DNA of 64,000 nucleotides from Terriglobus albidus (GCF_025685425.1 NZ_JAGTAS010000058.1:1232131-1296130), one strand, 5' to 3'; positions 27,217 to 37,400 are shown, counted from the first letter of the stretch. A program made the numbers and translations. The notes: generated from the letters alone by a model not told the origin.

Positions 27217-28263
27217 ATGAAACTGCACCTTGTTGTGGCAGTGTTGTCGGTAGGGCTGGCGGCGGCTGCGCAGGAAAATCCTGCGGCGAAGATTACGGAG
27301 AACCATGCGGTGACGGAGGCGGATGGCACGGTGCGGGAGCAGCGAGTGATCCCGCTGCCGCAGTGGCTTAGTCCTGAGGCGAAGGCTTGGCTGAGCAGTC
27401 CCATCGCGGCGGATGCAGATGTGCCGCAGACGATTGAGCAGCGGCGTGCGATGCAGGATGCTTCGCAGGCGCGCCATCGCGATGAGCTGCTGAAGATGTT
27501 TGCGGTGACTGTGAGAGACAGCACGGTGGGGAGCGTGCCGGTGCGCGAGGTGGTTCCGGCGGCGGTGAAGCACAAGGACCGCGTGCTGATCTGCCTGCAT
27601 GGCGGCGGATTCAATGCAGATTCGGGATCATACTCGGAGTCGATCCCGGTGGCGGGGCTGACGGGCGTGCGCGTGGTGAGTGTGTTGTACCGGCTGGCTC
27701 CGGAGAATCCATTTCCTGCGGGAGTGGACGACGTGATTGCGGTGTACAAGGAGCTGCTGAAGACCTACAAGCCGAACCGCATCGGCATCTTCGGCAGCAG
27801 CGCAGGCGCGATGCTCACGCTGGAAGCTGCAGTGAAGATGAAGCAGCTGAAGCTGCCGATGCCGGCGGCGCTTGGACCGTTCTCCTCGTCAGCGAGCATG
27901 ATGGAGGGCGGCGATTCACGGTCACTGTACAACACGGCTGGATGGCGCGGGTATGTGCCGATCCAGGATGGAACACAGAATGCCGAATATGTGGGAAAGA
28001 CGGACCGGCGCGATCCGGTGTTGTCGCCGATCTATGCCGATGTGCATGACATGCCACCAACGCTGTTCATCACCAGCGAGCGTGATCTGCTGCTGAGCGC
28101 AACGAGCACTTTGCATCGCGCGTTTCTGCGCGCGGGAAACCGGTCGCAGCTGATTGTCTTCGACGGCCTGCCGCATTGCTTCTGGAACAACAATCAGCTG
28201 CCGGAGTCGCGCGAGGCTTGGGAGTATATGGCGGAGTTCTTTGACCGGGAGCTTGGGCGCTGA
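27217..28263 (+). CDS. Secreted alpha/beta hydrolase (HSL-type esterase)
   Basis: The 348-residue enzyme has a signal peptide ending GLAAAAQ near residue 19. The oxyanion motif HGGG lies at 128-131 and the nucleophile elbow GSSAG at 193-197 (Ser195). SERDLLL and GLPHCFW supply the likely Asp and His, so the full hormone-sensitive-lipase-type triad is visible. ATG 27217 is preferred over the in-frame ATG at 27199 because GGCGGAGG lies just upstream. It follows the sulfatase by 103 bp in the same direction and may work with it on an acylated, sulfated substrate, which is inference. Confidence 0.9.
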   Translation: MKLHLVVAVLSVGLAAAAQENPAAKITENHAVTEADGTVREQRVIPLPQWLSPEAKAWLSSPIAADADVPQTIEQRRAMQDASQARHRDELLKMFAVTVRDSTVGSVPVREVVPAAVKHKDRVLICLHGGGFNADSGSYSESIPVAGLTGVRVVSVLYRLAPENPFPAGVDDVIAVYKELLKTYKPNRIGIFGSSAGAMLTLEAAVKMKQLKLPMPAALGPFSSSASMMEGGDSRSLYNTAGWRGYVPIQDGTQNAEYVGKTDRRDPVLSPIYADVHDMPPTLFITSERDLLLSATSTLHRAFLRAGNRSQLIVFDGLPHCFWNNNQLPESREAWEYMAEFFDRELGR

Positions 28264-28586
28264 GGTTGGCTTTTGTTTCGTTGTTCATGCAGGGTCGCAT
28301 TCTGTTGGACTGGACATGACGAACCCTCTTCGTCCGAGCGAATTGCTCGCTTTCCGGTGAAAGTGCTTCTCCCTAAGAGCATCCAAGCCAGGAGCAACTC
28401 CATCCATCAGGAGTGAAAAAACCATCGAGCGTAGGCCAACGGAAGCCCGGGAAACGCGGATCAGCAACAGCACCAGAACACAGTGCTGTTCATAGCGGTA
28501 GCTGGAAATTTGACACCAAATGACACCAAACTGATCAGAGAGGGTCGGCTTGGTCCCGGCATCTATTTGATTTATAAGGGGTTATT
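28264..28586. other. Intergenic stretch at the island edge
   Basis: No gene is seen. Near 28510-28532 a ten-base unit TGACACCAAA is tandemly repeated. A comparable tandem, GCGACAAG-AAT-GCGACAAG, lies on the other side of the tRNA fragment near 28716. Paired short repeats flanking a core are what integrase arm sites look like, but this is only suggestive. Confidence 0.4.
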
Positions 28587-28634
28587 TGGTGGACCTGATC
28601 GGGATCGAACCGATGACCTCTTCCATGCCATGGA
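28587..28634 (-). tRNA. tRNA-Ala(GGC) 3' half, attachment-site remnant
   Basis: On the minus strand this reads from the anticodon loop ATGGCAT (anticodon GGC) through GGAAG, the variable AGGTC, the T arm ATCGG-TTCGATC-CCGAT, the acceptor CAGGTCC, and A-CCA. The 5' side is missing: beyond three bases of the anticodon stem the sequence no longer pairs, and there is no D arm or 5' acceptor strand. Integrases commonly recombine in the anticodon-to-3' half of tRNA genes and leave exactly this fragment. Geometry places the inserted DNA to the right, so an intact tRNA-Ala should close the island beyond the window. Confidence 0.85.
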
Positions 28635-28822
28635 GCAGCCAAAATGCTAAGTTATTGACGGAAAATGAGTTATAAGTCGGCAAAACCGGCAAAATCGGCC
28701 TAATTGGCGATATTTGCGACAAGAATGCGACAAGCTTTTTTGCTACAAACTTTTCACCAAGCGGAGCACGGGCTGGATGTGGGGCCAGCCCAAAACTTTC
28801 TTCAGTTTGAGATTTGTCTGTT

Positions 28823-28843
28823 TTGTGCGTCCAAGACGCACAA
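28823..28843. promoter_or_regulatory. Operator palindrome 1 of the AbiE module
   Basis: TTGTGCGTC-CAA-GACGCACAA is a perfect 9-bp inverted repeat with a 3-bp spacer. Its 8-bp core, TGTGCGTC and GACGCACA, is repeated exactly at 28892-28910, on the other side of the antitoxin promoter. AbiEi antitoxins are known to bind paired inverted repeats and repress their own promoter cooperatively. Confidence 0.75.
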
Positions 28844-28862
28844 TTGTTGAGTTCAATAAACC

Positions 28863-28891
28863 TTTACAGCTGGTTTGAATATGCCTAATAA
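28863..28891 (+). promoter_or_regulatory. Predicted sigma70 promoter of the AbiE operon
   Basis: TTTACA at 28863-28868 and TAATAA at 28886-28891 are separated by 17 bp, a near-consensus arrangement. Transcription would start about 28898, inside the second palindrome, so a bound antitoxin would block it. This also argues against the ATG at 28891 as a start codon. Confidence 0.6.
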
Positions 28892-28910
28892 TGTGCGTCA
28901 TGGACGCACA
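28892..28910. promoter_or_regulatory. Operator palindrome 2 of the AbiE module
   Basis: TGTGCGTC-ATG-GACGCACA, with the same half-sites as palindrome 1. It overlaps the predicted transcription start and the extreme 5' end of the antitoxin frame. Centre-to-centre distance to the first site is 68 bp. Confidence 0.75.
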
Positions 28911-28914
28911 AAGA

Positions 28915-29751
28915 ATGAATCGGCTAAACCATCTGCTCCTGAGCCTACCGGAAGGATTCCTAGCAGACAGCATATGGCTCCAGGACCAGGGCCTCTCCCG
29001 TTCGTCCATACGTGACTATGTGGATCGGGGATGGCTCGAAAGAGTAGCTCCGCGCGTCTACCGGCGCCCCAGTCAATCGGCCAGGGCCTCGCTATCTTGG
29101 GAGGTTGTTGTGCTCTCACTTCAACAGATCATGCACAAACCTCTCCATATAGGAGCTCGGACAGCCCTCGGACTGGCCGGATATGCTCACTACGTCGAAG
29201 CCGGCGAAACTCCCCGGGTCTACCTGTATGGTTTGGACTTCCCCTCCTGGCTTACCAAACTACCGACAGCGAGTCAGTTTGAAACCCGTTCTACAAGACT
29301 GTTCGGCTCGGATACCGGAGTTGAGGCGAGGCGTTATGACATGCGCTCTGGCGAAGCATCGGGATCTCCCCGGGATGCTGAAAACAAAAAACCTTGGGAG
29401 TGGGCTTTGATGATGTCCGTTCCTGAACGAGCGATCCTGGAGATGATCGATGAACTGCCTCATCACGAGAGCTTTCACCAAGTTGATGTCATGATGGAAG
29501 GCTTGGCTAATCTCCGCCCTCAACTCTTGGGGAAACTCCTGCAGGAATGCACGAGTGTGAAGGTTAAGCGGCTTTTCCTCTGGTACGCGGATAGGCATCG
29601 GCACGCCTGGCTCAAACGCTTGGATCAGTCGTCAGTTGACCTCGGAAAAGGAAAACGCCAACTGGTTCCCCATGGCCATTTCGACGCGCGCTATCAGATC
29701 ACGCTTCCGACGGAACTCTTTCCTGTGGGAGCCAGCAACGATGGCCAATGA
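28915..29751 (+). CDS. AbiEi-type antitoxin, transcriptional repressor
   Basis: The 278-residue protein begins with a winged helix-turn-helix (LADSIWLQDQGLSRSSIRDY, then VDRGWLERVAPRVYRRP, residues 15-52), followed by the larger domain of type IV AbiEi antitoxins. In the known AbiE system it neutralises the nucleotidyltransferase without stable contact and represses the operon. ATG 28915 is chosen because the predicted transcript begins near 28898 and the helix-turn-helix starts right after it. In-frame ATGs at 28891 and 28900 are alternatives. Its stop overlaps the toxin start by 11 bases. The module sits next to the tRNA scar, a usual place for island maintenance or phage defence. Confidence 0.85.
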   Translation: MNRLNHLLLSLPEGFLADSIWLQDQGLSRSSIRDYVDRGWLERVAPRVYRRPSQSARASLSWEVVVLSLQQIMHKPLHIGARTALGLAGYAHYVEAGETPRVYLYGLDFPSWLTKLPTASQFETRSTRLFGSDTGVEARRYDMRSGEASGSPRDAENKKPWEWALMMSVPERAILEMIDELPHHESFHQVDVMMEGLANLRPQLLGKLLQECTSVKVKRLFLWYADRHRHAWLKRLDQSSVDLGKGKRQLVPHGHFDARYQITLPTELFPVGASNDGQ

Positions 29752-30673
29752 AGCTTTTGAAGCGCAAGTTGCTCTTCTCGTCCGGGTATTGCCATATGTG
29801 GCGACTGAGAATTGCTTTGCCCTCAAGGGCGGTACAGCAATCAATCTTTTCGTCCGAGATCTCCCGCGCTTTTCCGTGGACATCGATCTGGTTTATCTGC
29901 CAATTGAAGATCGAGAAGCATCGCTTCTGGGAATACGAGCTGCGCTGAATCGCATCGTCCAGAAGATTCGCAAAGCGCTCCCTGACAGCATCGTTAACGA
30001 CACAGCCAACGCGAATGGGACTCTCATCCTGGTTCGTCAAAGAAGTGTCCAGATCAAGATCGAAGTCACTCCCGTTCTTCGTGGGACAGTCCATCCCATT
30101 GAGGTGAAGGCTGTCCGCCCCCTGGTAGAAGAGCGGTTTGGGTTTGCTGAGATCCAGGTCGTTTCATTTGCCGATCTTTATGCGGGAAAGCTGGTTGCCG
30201 CTCTTGACCGTCAGCATCCTCGGGACTTGTTTGATGTCCGATACCTGCTCGCGAATGAAGGGATCAACAGAACTCTTTTCCAAACCTTTCTTGCCTACAT
30301 CCTTGGTCACAATCGTCCCGCTCACGAGGTCCTGCACTCCCGCTTGAAAGACATCCAACAAGCGTTCGACAAGGAATTTGTAGGAATGACCGTCGATGAA
30401 ATCTCCTTAGATGACCTTCTCGCAACCCGAGAGCAATTGGTTTTTGAAATCCATTCGCGTTTGGACGAAGCGTCTCAGCTCTTCCTGAGTTCCTTTCACA
30501 CGCTCAATCCCAACTGGGAACTCATCGACTTTCCTACCGTTCGCAACCTTCCTGCGGTCCGGTGGAAGCTTCTGAATCTAGAACGATTGCAAATGGAAAA
30601 TCCAGAGAAGTACCAAGAGCTTCTTGAAAATCTTGCGGCTATGTTTAGGTACCTCCACTCGATCAGAAAGTGA
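29741..30673 (+). CDS. AbiEii-type nucleotidyltransferase toxin
   Basis: This 310-residue protein of the DNA polymerase beta-like nucleotidyltransferase fold carries KGGTAINLF (Gly30-Gly31) and SVDIDLVY, with metal ligands Asp47 and Asp49. It also has the family motif AGKLVAALDRQHPRDLFDV. AbiEii proteins halt growth by transferring nucleotides, with tRNA a shown target for related MenT toxins; they act as abortive-infection phage defence. All key residues are present, so it should be active. Translation is coupled to the antitoxin through ATGGCCAATGA. The frame could start earlier (29636), but that would overlap the antitoxin for over 100 bases. Confidence 0.9.
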   Translation: MANEAFEAQVALLVRVLPYVATENCFALKGGTAINLFVRDLPRFSVDIDLVYLPIEDREASLLGIRAALNRIVQKIRKALPDSIVNDTANANGTLILVRQRSVQIKIEVTPVLRGTVHPIEVKAVRPLVEERFGFAEIQVVSFADLYAGKLVAALDRQHPRDLFDVRYLLANEGINRTLFQTFLAYILGHNRPAHEVLHSRLKDIQQAFDKEFVGMTVDEISLDDLLATREQLVFEIHSRLDEASQLFLSSFHTLNPNWELIDFPTVRNLPAVRWKLLNLERLQMENPEKYQELLENLAAMFRYLHSIRK

Positions 30674-31246
30674 CGTTAGAAGTCCGTAGCGTCGCCAGAA
30701 AGGGCAATTGTATGGGCAGACTCCCTTTCGGTGAGTCCGACTTTATCGTTCATAAATGCTCCTGCTTGCTGAAGCCCAAGAATACTTTTCGACATCAGTT
30801 CCGGCATGATTAGCCTTGTCCAGTTGGCCTTCTGGTTCCGCGAGCGCTATTTCAGCAATCAATCCGACTTTGCTGTGTATTTGGTCGAGGACACACCCTA
30901 GGGAGCTCAAGGTAAATTGAAACATTTGCTAATGGTGAAAGCAGAAATCCCGTAATCAACCCAAGACAGTACATTTTCACAGACAGATCCTCAAATTTTC
31001 CTTCGGTGACTTCCGTCATGAGCCAGCTTGCTTGTAACAGTTAAGCCCGCGAAAACTCGTGTGCAAAGTCTCCAAATCAGCCGGCTGCCTGTTCTCCATT
31101 AACAGGCCAATAATGTGGAGCAAACTGGAAACGTGGAAACTGCTCCATCCGAACATTGTTCGCGTCCGGGTTTCAAGAAACGTGGCGAATTCATGGTTAC
31201 CCACGGTGCGGATGAAATTGCCGGGAGTCGAACCAAGAGGCAAACT
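30674..31246. other. Intergenic region, no recognised gene
   Basis: Short open frames exist on both strands but none has a recognisable product or ribosome site. The sequence around 31219-31234 resembles a tRNA T arm but does not fold as one. Confidence 0.45.
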
Positions 31247-31423
31247 TCAGTCCGCCCCGCCGGCGCGTACCCGGATCGTGAATTCCAGCGCCTCTTTGTA
31301 GCTGAGCCTGCGGTCCTTCGCCTCGGCCATCAGGGGGTGGAAGATGATCTCATCCTGCGGCGTAGGGCATGCCAGGCGTTCCAACCGGCGGATTCTGGAG
31401 GTGAACTCTTCAGGAAAATCCAT
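31247..31423 (-). CDS. Small 58-residue protein, three-copy family, copy A
   Basis: The product reads MDFPEEFTSRIRRLERLACP, continues with a QDEIIFHPLMAEAKDRRLS stretch and ends KEALEFTIRVRAGGAD. CGGAG lies 7 bases before the ATG. Two homologues of identical length lie at 46279 and 53439. Shared positions include the Phe-x3-Arg start, LE-x2-AC, a DE pair, H-x-LM-x-EAK, YKEALE, TIR and GGAD. The predicted fold is all helical and cytoplasmic. No known domain is recognised. It lies 282 bp after the last gene of the RHS operon in the same direction. Identical length and mostly silent or conservative differences argue that it is translated. Confidence 0.7.
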   Translation of the reverse strand: MDFPEEFTSRIRRLERLACPTPQDEIIFHPLMAEAKDRRLSYKEALEFTIRVRAGGAD

Positions 31424-31705
31424 GGTTGCTCCGAATTGTCGAACGAGAGAAGATTTGAAACGCTACTTAGCATTGTGCACGCTTCGTTGCTCATTCCACT
31501 CACGTTCACCCACAGAAACCTCAGGGATTCTTGCAGTTCCTATTTTGGGGGTGACGGGTCGCAGCGCCAACCCGATGCGTAAACATCGTGCTCTTCAAAC
31601 GCAGTAGCAACCAGACTGGAGGACATGGTGTAGACGCATCAAGCCAGCAAGATGTAGCGGAAATAGGGGAGCACGTTAGCGGCAGGTCAGAGCCTCCAAG
31701 GCTGA

Positions 31706-31990
31706 TCAGGATTTCTTCAACGCCTTAGCGAGTCCGGCTATTCCCAACGCCAGTGGAAACGTGCCGACAACGAGAACTGCTAACCCGGTGCTCGTAGGTT
31801 CACTGAAAAATGCCCACCACATGCATCCCCCGATCAGCAGGAAGAAAGTCGACAAAAGGATGAAGCCCAATCTCTGGATAGTATTCTGCGGAGCTTTACC
31901 GATCCAAGCATTCGAAAATGTCTTCTGTTCGAGCAACATTTTCTTAACTGGATCATAAGAAGGATCCTTATGGTCATGATCCGAGTTCAT
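31706..31990 (-). CDS. Small two-helix membrane protein downstream of RHS, putative immunity
   Basis: This 94-residue protein has a hydrophilic N-terminus (MNSDHDHKDPSYDPVKKMLL) and two transmembrane helices near 46-66 and 70-88. The start is ATG 31990 behind GGGAGGGAGA, two bases after the stop of the RHS core gene, so the two are translated together. Small proteins directly behind a polymorphic toxin are usually its immunity protein. By that rule this one would protect against the RHS C-terminal tip from within the inner membrane. No homology supports this directly. Confidence 0.7.
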   Translation of the reverse strand: MNSDHDHKDPSYDPVKKMLLEQKTFSNAWIGKAPQNTIQRLGFILLSTFFLLIGGCMWWAFFSEPTSTGLAVLVVGTFPLALGIAGLAKALKKS

Positions 31991-31992
31991 AG

Positions 31993-34467
31993 CTATCTCC
32001 CTCCCTGCAGAAGGTAACGGCATGTCACGAAATCACTCCCTAGCGAGAACAACCCACCAACGGAATCCAAAGTTGCACTTGTCCCTACGGTTTGGCTTTG
32101 ATTGATACCTCTTTCGTTCTCATGCCCATTTCGTGCCATTCTAAACTCTTGTGAAACCGTCAAGGACTCGCTTCCTGTTGTGTGCCCTCCCAGCCCATTA
32201 TTTCTTAGAGATGCACCGACTATGCACATAGCCGCAATGTCCGCTTCGCTTAGCTTGCGTTGCGAAGCAGGGGTGTACGCACGCATTGAAGGATAAAAAG
32301 GACCTTTGTGGTTGGGATCAACTGGAATGTAGCCAGTCGAGATTCCAGTCGACACGCTGTAGTCTCCCAGTCGAGTATTACCGAACGTCTGCGTCATTGA
32401 ACCCATGAGTGAACCGTCCTTATTCTTTGTCGAGCAAGACGCACAATTTGCAATATTCGTTGTTGACGTTCCATCTACATTGGAATTGACGACGATCTGG
32501 TCTGAATTGGAAAAGGTGTGGACATCTCCAGCGGAATTCACCGTTCCTTCCGCCCAATATCCTCCCGTTTCACTGCACTCTCCGACGCTAGAGTGATGAT
32601 CGATACCATCCTTATCAACGCCGTCTCCCGCATTGTTCAAGTACACGCAATCGAGGCCATTTGGATCGACGTTCTTAAGAGGATTATTTCTCACATAGCT
32701 GTACAGATTCCAACTCTGCGGATCAGCGGGATTCTGATCTACGAAGGGCTGATCTGGGGACATGAACCTGCCCATCGTCGAGTTGTAGTACCTGGCCCCG
32801 AAGTAGTCGAGCCCGGATTCTTGATCCCGTTCTTTGCCGGTGAAAAGATGTTCCGTTGCGTCAGAACCAGAACCGCCCGATCCGGAATAGCTGATCAAAT
32901 CATCCCCGAACGGAAGACTTGTCCATGAGCTTTCAGATGCACCATTGTAAGCCGTCTGGACATGCTTGGTGCCTAGCCAGTCCGCCAGAGCGAAATGTAG
33001 GTTGCCAGCAACCGGTGTAGTACCACCGTTATCGTTCTGATAGGTCGCAACCAACCTACCGGCCGCGAACGCATTAGTGTGCGTCCACGTCATCGAACCA
33101 TTCGCTGCCACGCTCATTTCGGTCATCTGTTCTCCGTTAGGACCATGAACATAAGCCGCAGTCTGCACGAAACCGTTCGAGTCGGTATTGCAGCTCCAAC
33201 TGGTGATCGTGCCTTTCGCCACACGACGACCTTCGGCGTCATAAATATACTGCTCCATCACAAGAGGAAGGCCTGCTACAGGAGGGGGCGCCTGAACCGC
33301 GCACAAGCGCCCTTCCCCATCAAATAAATACAGATTCTTGCCATCGTTCGTGATATTGCCACTGTCATCGTATCCAGGTACCCCGCTATTTGTACTCTTG
33401 ATACGGTTGTTGCTACTGTCATAGTCAGCTGAGATTTGACTTGTGGTGCCCCCGCTGCTCTGACATGAAATACCATCGCTAACTAAGAATCCCTGGGTCG
33501 AGTTGTTCTGTCCAAGACGGTTGCCAAAGGAGTCATAGTTCCAACAAAAGTATGGTCCCATCTGCTGCGGAACCGGTCCCGTCTGCGCATTTCCGCTGGA
33601 TAGACGATTCAAACTGTCATAGCCGAAGCTCCACTGGCCCATCACCTTATCGATATATGCCGCAATGTTTCCATTCGCTGCGTATCCGGTTGCTGTCCCG
33701 TCCGTTCGGTAAGTTGTCGTGGTCGGATCGGTTGTAACGCCAAATGAATAAACGGTTGTTCCGATTGCCGGCCCGGAGTGATCGGCGGCCGTTGCATAGA
33801 CAGTGTTTGAGGTGCTCGCTGCATAGCTCCCGTCTCCGTTGTATTTGGCATACAGCTCATGTGCTCCAGCAAGCAACTGGGGGGTGGTGTATGTCGCCTG
33901 AGAAGCGCTGATGACACTCATACCTAGCAACGCACCTCGGTCATAGAATGATACCGTTCCGGTTGCTGATGTCTGGGCCATTGTGGCCGTGAGGTTGATC
34001 TGGGTGTATGGAGCAATCGCTTCTCCATGATCCCCAGTGAGCGTAACCTGTGACGGATTAACTATCTGCTGCTGGCTGAAGCTGAAGGAAGCATTGCTAA
34101 AATGCCCGCTGTCCCACTGCGAGGTACCACTAATCGCAACCGGTGCGGCACTTGTGTAACGAAGACGGAAGGTAATAACAGCTCCGTCAGCTTTGGCACT
34201 TGCGACTCCATAACACTCTCTGGAGATCAATGCTGCGAGACCTGCCGCCACCGAAGCTGGCGTTGAAAATTGGCCATAGGAAACGGTACGCGTCAATCCG
34301 TTCACATTAACAGAGACACTCCCGCTATCCCATACATTCCCAGTGGACTGTTCACCACCCAGCACAGAGATTGTCGCGGTTGTCTGAGGGGTACTTTGAG
34401 CAAGAACGCCACCACCAAGCACAAAAAGAGACAAGACGAACTTCTTCCAGTGATCGACCTTCATCAT
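31993..34467 (-). CDS. RHS repeat protein with core domain and variable C-terminal tip
   Basis: The 824-residue protein has a signal peptide (KKFVLSLFVLGGGVLAQ, ending near residue 24), a beta-rich region to about 220 including one Ig-like repeat (VTLTGDHGEAIAPYTQINLT), and YD repeats (RLSSGNAQTG, YDSFGNRLGQ, YDAEGRRVAKG). The RHS-associated core runs from about 515 to 610: GKERDQESGLDYFGARYYN, then the boundary motif VDPNGLD. The last 215 residues are the variable tip, rich in Asn/Ser/Gly, with no recognised catalytic motif. RHS proteins form hollow beta cocoons that carry a C-terminal toxin. It starts 7 bp after the preceding RHS gene and is followed directly by a small membrane gene. Confidence 0.9.
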   Translation of the reverse strand: MMKVDHWKKFVLSLFVLGGGVLAQSTPQTTATISVLGGEQSTGNVWDSGSVSVNVNGLTRTVSYGQFSTPASVAAGLAALISRECYGVASAKADGAVITFRLRYTSAAPVAISGTSQWDSGHFSNASFSFSQQQIVNPSQVTLTGDHGEAIAPYTQINLTATMAQTSATGTVSFYDRGALLGMSVISASQATYTTPQLLAGAHELYAKYNGDGSYAASTSNTVYATAADHSGPAIGTTVYSFGVTTDPTTTTYRTDGTATGYAANGNIAAYIDKVMGQWSFGYDSLNRLSSGNAQTGPVPQQMGPYFCWNYDSFGNRLGQNNSTQGFLVSDGISCQSSGGTTSQISADYDSSNNRIKSTNSGVPGYDDSGNITNDGKNLYLFDGEGRLCAVQAPPPVAGLPLVMEQYIYDAEGRRVAKGTITSWSCNTDSNGFVQTAAYVHGPNGEQMTEMSVAANGSMTWTHTNAFAAGRLVATYQNDNGGTTPVAGNLHFALADWLGTKHVQTAYNGASESSWTSLPFGDDLISYSGSGGSGSDATEHLFTGKERDQESGLDYFGARYYNSTMGRFMSPDQPFVDQNPADPQSWNLYSYVRNNPLKNVDPNGLDCVYLNNAGDGVDKDGIDHHSSVGECSETGGYWAEGTVNSAGDVHTFSNSDQIVVNSNVDGTSTTNIANCASCSTKNKDGSLMGSMTQTFGNTRLGDYSVSTGISTGYIPVDPNHKGPFYPSMRAYTPASQRKLSEADIAAMCIVGASLRNNGLGGHTTGSESLTVSQEFRMARNGHENERGINQSQTVGTSATLDSVGGLFSLGSDFVTCRYLLQGGR

Positions 34468-34474
34468 TCTCTCC

Positions 34475-37400
34475 TTACTTCACCGTAACGCTCAGCGCCG
34501 AGGGACGGAGGCGGCTGTCGACGTTCTGGATTGCATTCATGTGCAATCCAAGATCGAAGCTGCCTGGAGCCCCGGTCGGCAGAAAGCTATTGACGTTGTA
34601 GAGCGCGTTTGGGTGTGTCAAATCGTATGCTGAGCTAGTCACCTTACTTAGGCGGCCAGCCGCATCATAGATATTCGACAGAGTCAGGTTCCGAATGCCG
34701 TTGTCGTATTCCGTGAGATTGCCTGCGAGGTCGTAGCTCAGATGCAATGAAAATGGAGTCGTCGATGTTTTGCAATTTGCCAAGACGCACCGTTCTTCTG
34801 TCCGCACACGCCCCATAACGTCATACGCTCGAATCGACCTACGAGTTTTTGTTCTGTTTGTATTGCTACTGAAGAGCTGTGATGAGTCGCAGCCTCCTGA
34901 TTGCGTCCATTCATGGGTTAGACGCCCCTTGAGGTTCGCGTTTGGGTAGCCAATCGTGGACGTATCGTACTGGTAGCAGTTTGAAGGCGTATGAGCGGGA
35001 TCACTTCCGGGAGTATGGTTGGAGTCGCTGTCGCTGCTATAGGTCTTTGAGGTGATTCGGTTCAATGAGTCATAGCTATAGCTAGTAAGAACGTGGCGGG
35101 CGTCCGTTTTATAGCTTAGGTTTCCATTGAGGTCATATCCGTCAGAGGGGCATCCAGTCTCCGTGCCATTCGTACTGGTACCAAAACAGATCACTCCTGT
35201 CTCGGGATTGTGGACCCATAAAAGCTGTGACAGCGAATTGTAGCCAAACGTTCTAGTCTGGCCATGCTGGTCAACATTCGTCAGATTTCCAAGAGTGTTG
35301 TACGTGTACTGCGTGTGGTAGTTGAAGTTGTCAGGGTCTTCGTAGACATCAGTCACGCGGCCGAGGCTATCCACGGTAGTTTTTGTCTTTTTGCTTGAAG
35401 CATCGGCGCGGACGGTATCGAACCCCGCATAGCTCGCGGTCGCACAATCCTGCCCCGGTTTCAGGCAGGTAGACGTCATCCTTCCGATAGCGTCATAGGA
35501 CATCTCGGTCCGATTAAGCGCCGTGCATGACGTCGCCGACGCAGAATCTGTGGGGTTGCTAATACATGAAGGCCGATCGGCAGAATCGAAGGTTCTCAGG
35601 ACTACGAAACCGCCTTCATCTTTGGTGTATACATTTCTACCCAAACCATCCACGCGGCTCTCCTGAGTAGCCGCAATTGACGAATTCAGCTTTGTGGTGA
35701 TCCGAACCGAATTGTTCCCTCCTCCGGAGCATCCGGATGGCGAGGAGCTCTGTGTACCATTCGCCCTTGGGAGCTTGTAGCAAAAATCCTTTTCGCCGCC
35801 ATCTGGAAAGTCAACTTCTGTAATCCGTCCAACAGAATCGTATGAATAGCTTATACTCTGCTGATTTACATCCTTTACAGATGTCAATAGGCCTGTGTGG
35901 TAATCAAAACCTCGTGTAGTATCCCCAGTTGTAGGATCCGTATCGGTGGTCGGATACAAACCCGATGAATCGTACGTATAGCTGTGAGTTTTGTATCCCT
36001 TAGCGTCCTTGATGTAGCTGATCATGCCGCTGTTGGTCCATCCCGTGTGAGTCTCCGGCGATGTACCGTGATCGTTGATCTGCTTCACACTCGTTTGATG
36101 GCCAGCAATGTTGCCACCGCCGTAGTAGTCCGACTCGTCGTACTTATATTCTGTACGAGACGCCTGTGGCTCAGTAGAAGACGAGACGGTAACCGCGGAG
36201 GGAAGGTTAATCAGATTGGCATCAAGATAGCTGGAATGCGCGGAATCCGCGTACCAAAAATCCGTATGCGTATTGACTCCTCCGGTACTCACATCTCCCG
36301 GATCGGTGAGATTGTAGGTAACAGGAGTTCCGCTAATGCAATCTGATGCGGCAGAAGTGCAAACATATTCCACGACAGACGTGGTGCCATAACTTGAGTA
36401 GCTGGTTGTCGAAGTCGTTACGCCATCCGTTTCGGTGGATTCACTTGACACTTCAGTCGTTGCCACCCCTCCAGGATTGAAGAATCGCACAGTCGGCGTA
36501 GTTCTAAAGTTATTGACACGGCTTATCTTCTGAACCTTGTGACTTGGGTCTACGGTTCCTGCATAGACTGTGTGTGCCTTCTCGACTGTTGGTCCGCACG
36601 GCTCATAATAGGGGCCGGACTCGAATTCATAGACGGTATTATTTTGCTCCGGGCCGGTCACCGTAACCGAAGTTGCCGAAGGGTCAGTAGCCTTGTCGGT
36701 GGTGTAGACGGTTGCGTATTCCGTTCCGCTTCCATCGAACTCGATTCTCCGGGTTACATGGGGGCTAGACCACATGTTATTCCCCGCGTAATTGCTCGCA
36801 GGGGTTGTCCAGTAGCAGGAGGGCTGCATGCTATATTCGTAACGGACTCCCCCGCCACTCGGATACAGCAATTTCGATAATGTCCCGTATGCGAAGGCCG
36901 AGTTATCTGAAGGCGCAGAATCGTAAATGAATCCCCAAAATGTACCGTCAGGTAAGACAATGCTCTGAATTGCCGTGAATCCCGCTGCGTGGGTCTCGTA
37001 AAACCATTGGTTGAAATTACAGGCCGACCCCAATCCGTCGCCACACCCTGTCGGCTCTCCGTTTTCGACAAAGTCTTGACCTTGACGTCCCCAAAAATTT
37101 GTCCTGATGTTCAGGGAGGCATAACAGATTAAGTAGTTGACGTTTCCGCCATAGCCCGGAACCGACCATGTGTAGCTTCCAACAAGAGGCTGATTTGCTC
37201 CCTGAGTGGAGAGGTCGGGGCAACCTGTAGTACTCGAAGTAAAGTGCCAATTCGTCGAGATCTGGCGATTCACCGAATCCGTGACTCCCTGATCAGACCA
37301 GGTTACAGCGTTGCCATCTGGATCGGTTATGCTGTAAGACAGCTGCGACGATGATGGAATAATTTGATACTTTATGCCATCTGAATCTCTGATCGTTCCA

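Noticed and set aside
31219..31234. A stretch resembling a tRNA T arm on the minus strand (GGTTCGACTCCCGGC)
   Set aside because: The stem halves do not pair and no acceptor, D or anticodon arm is present nearby.
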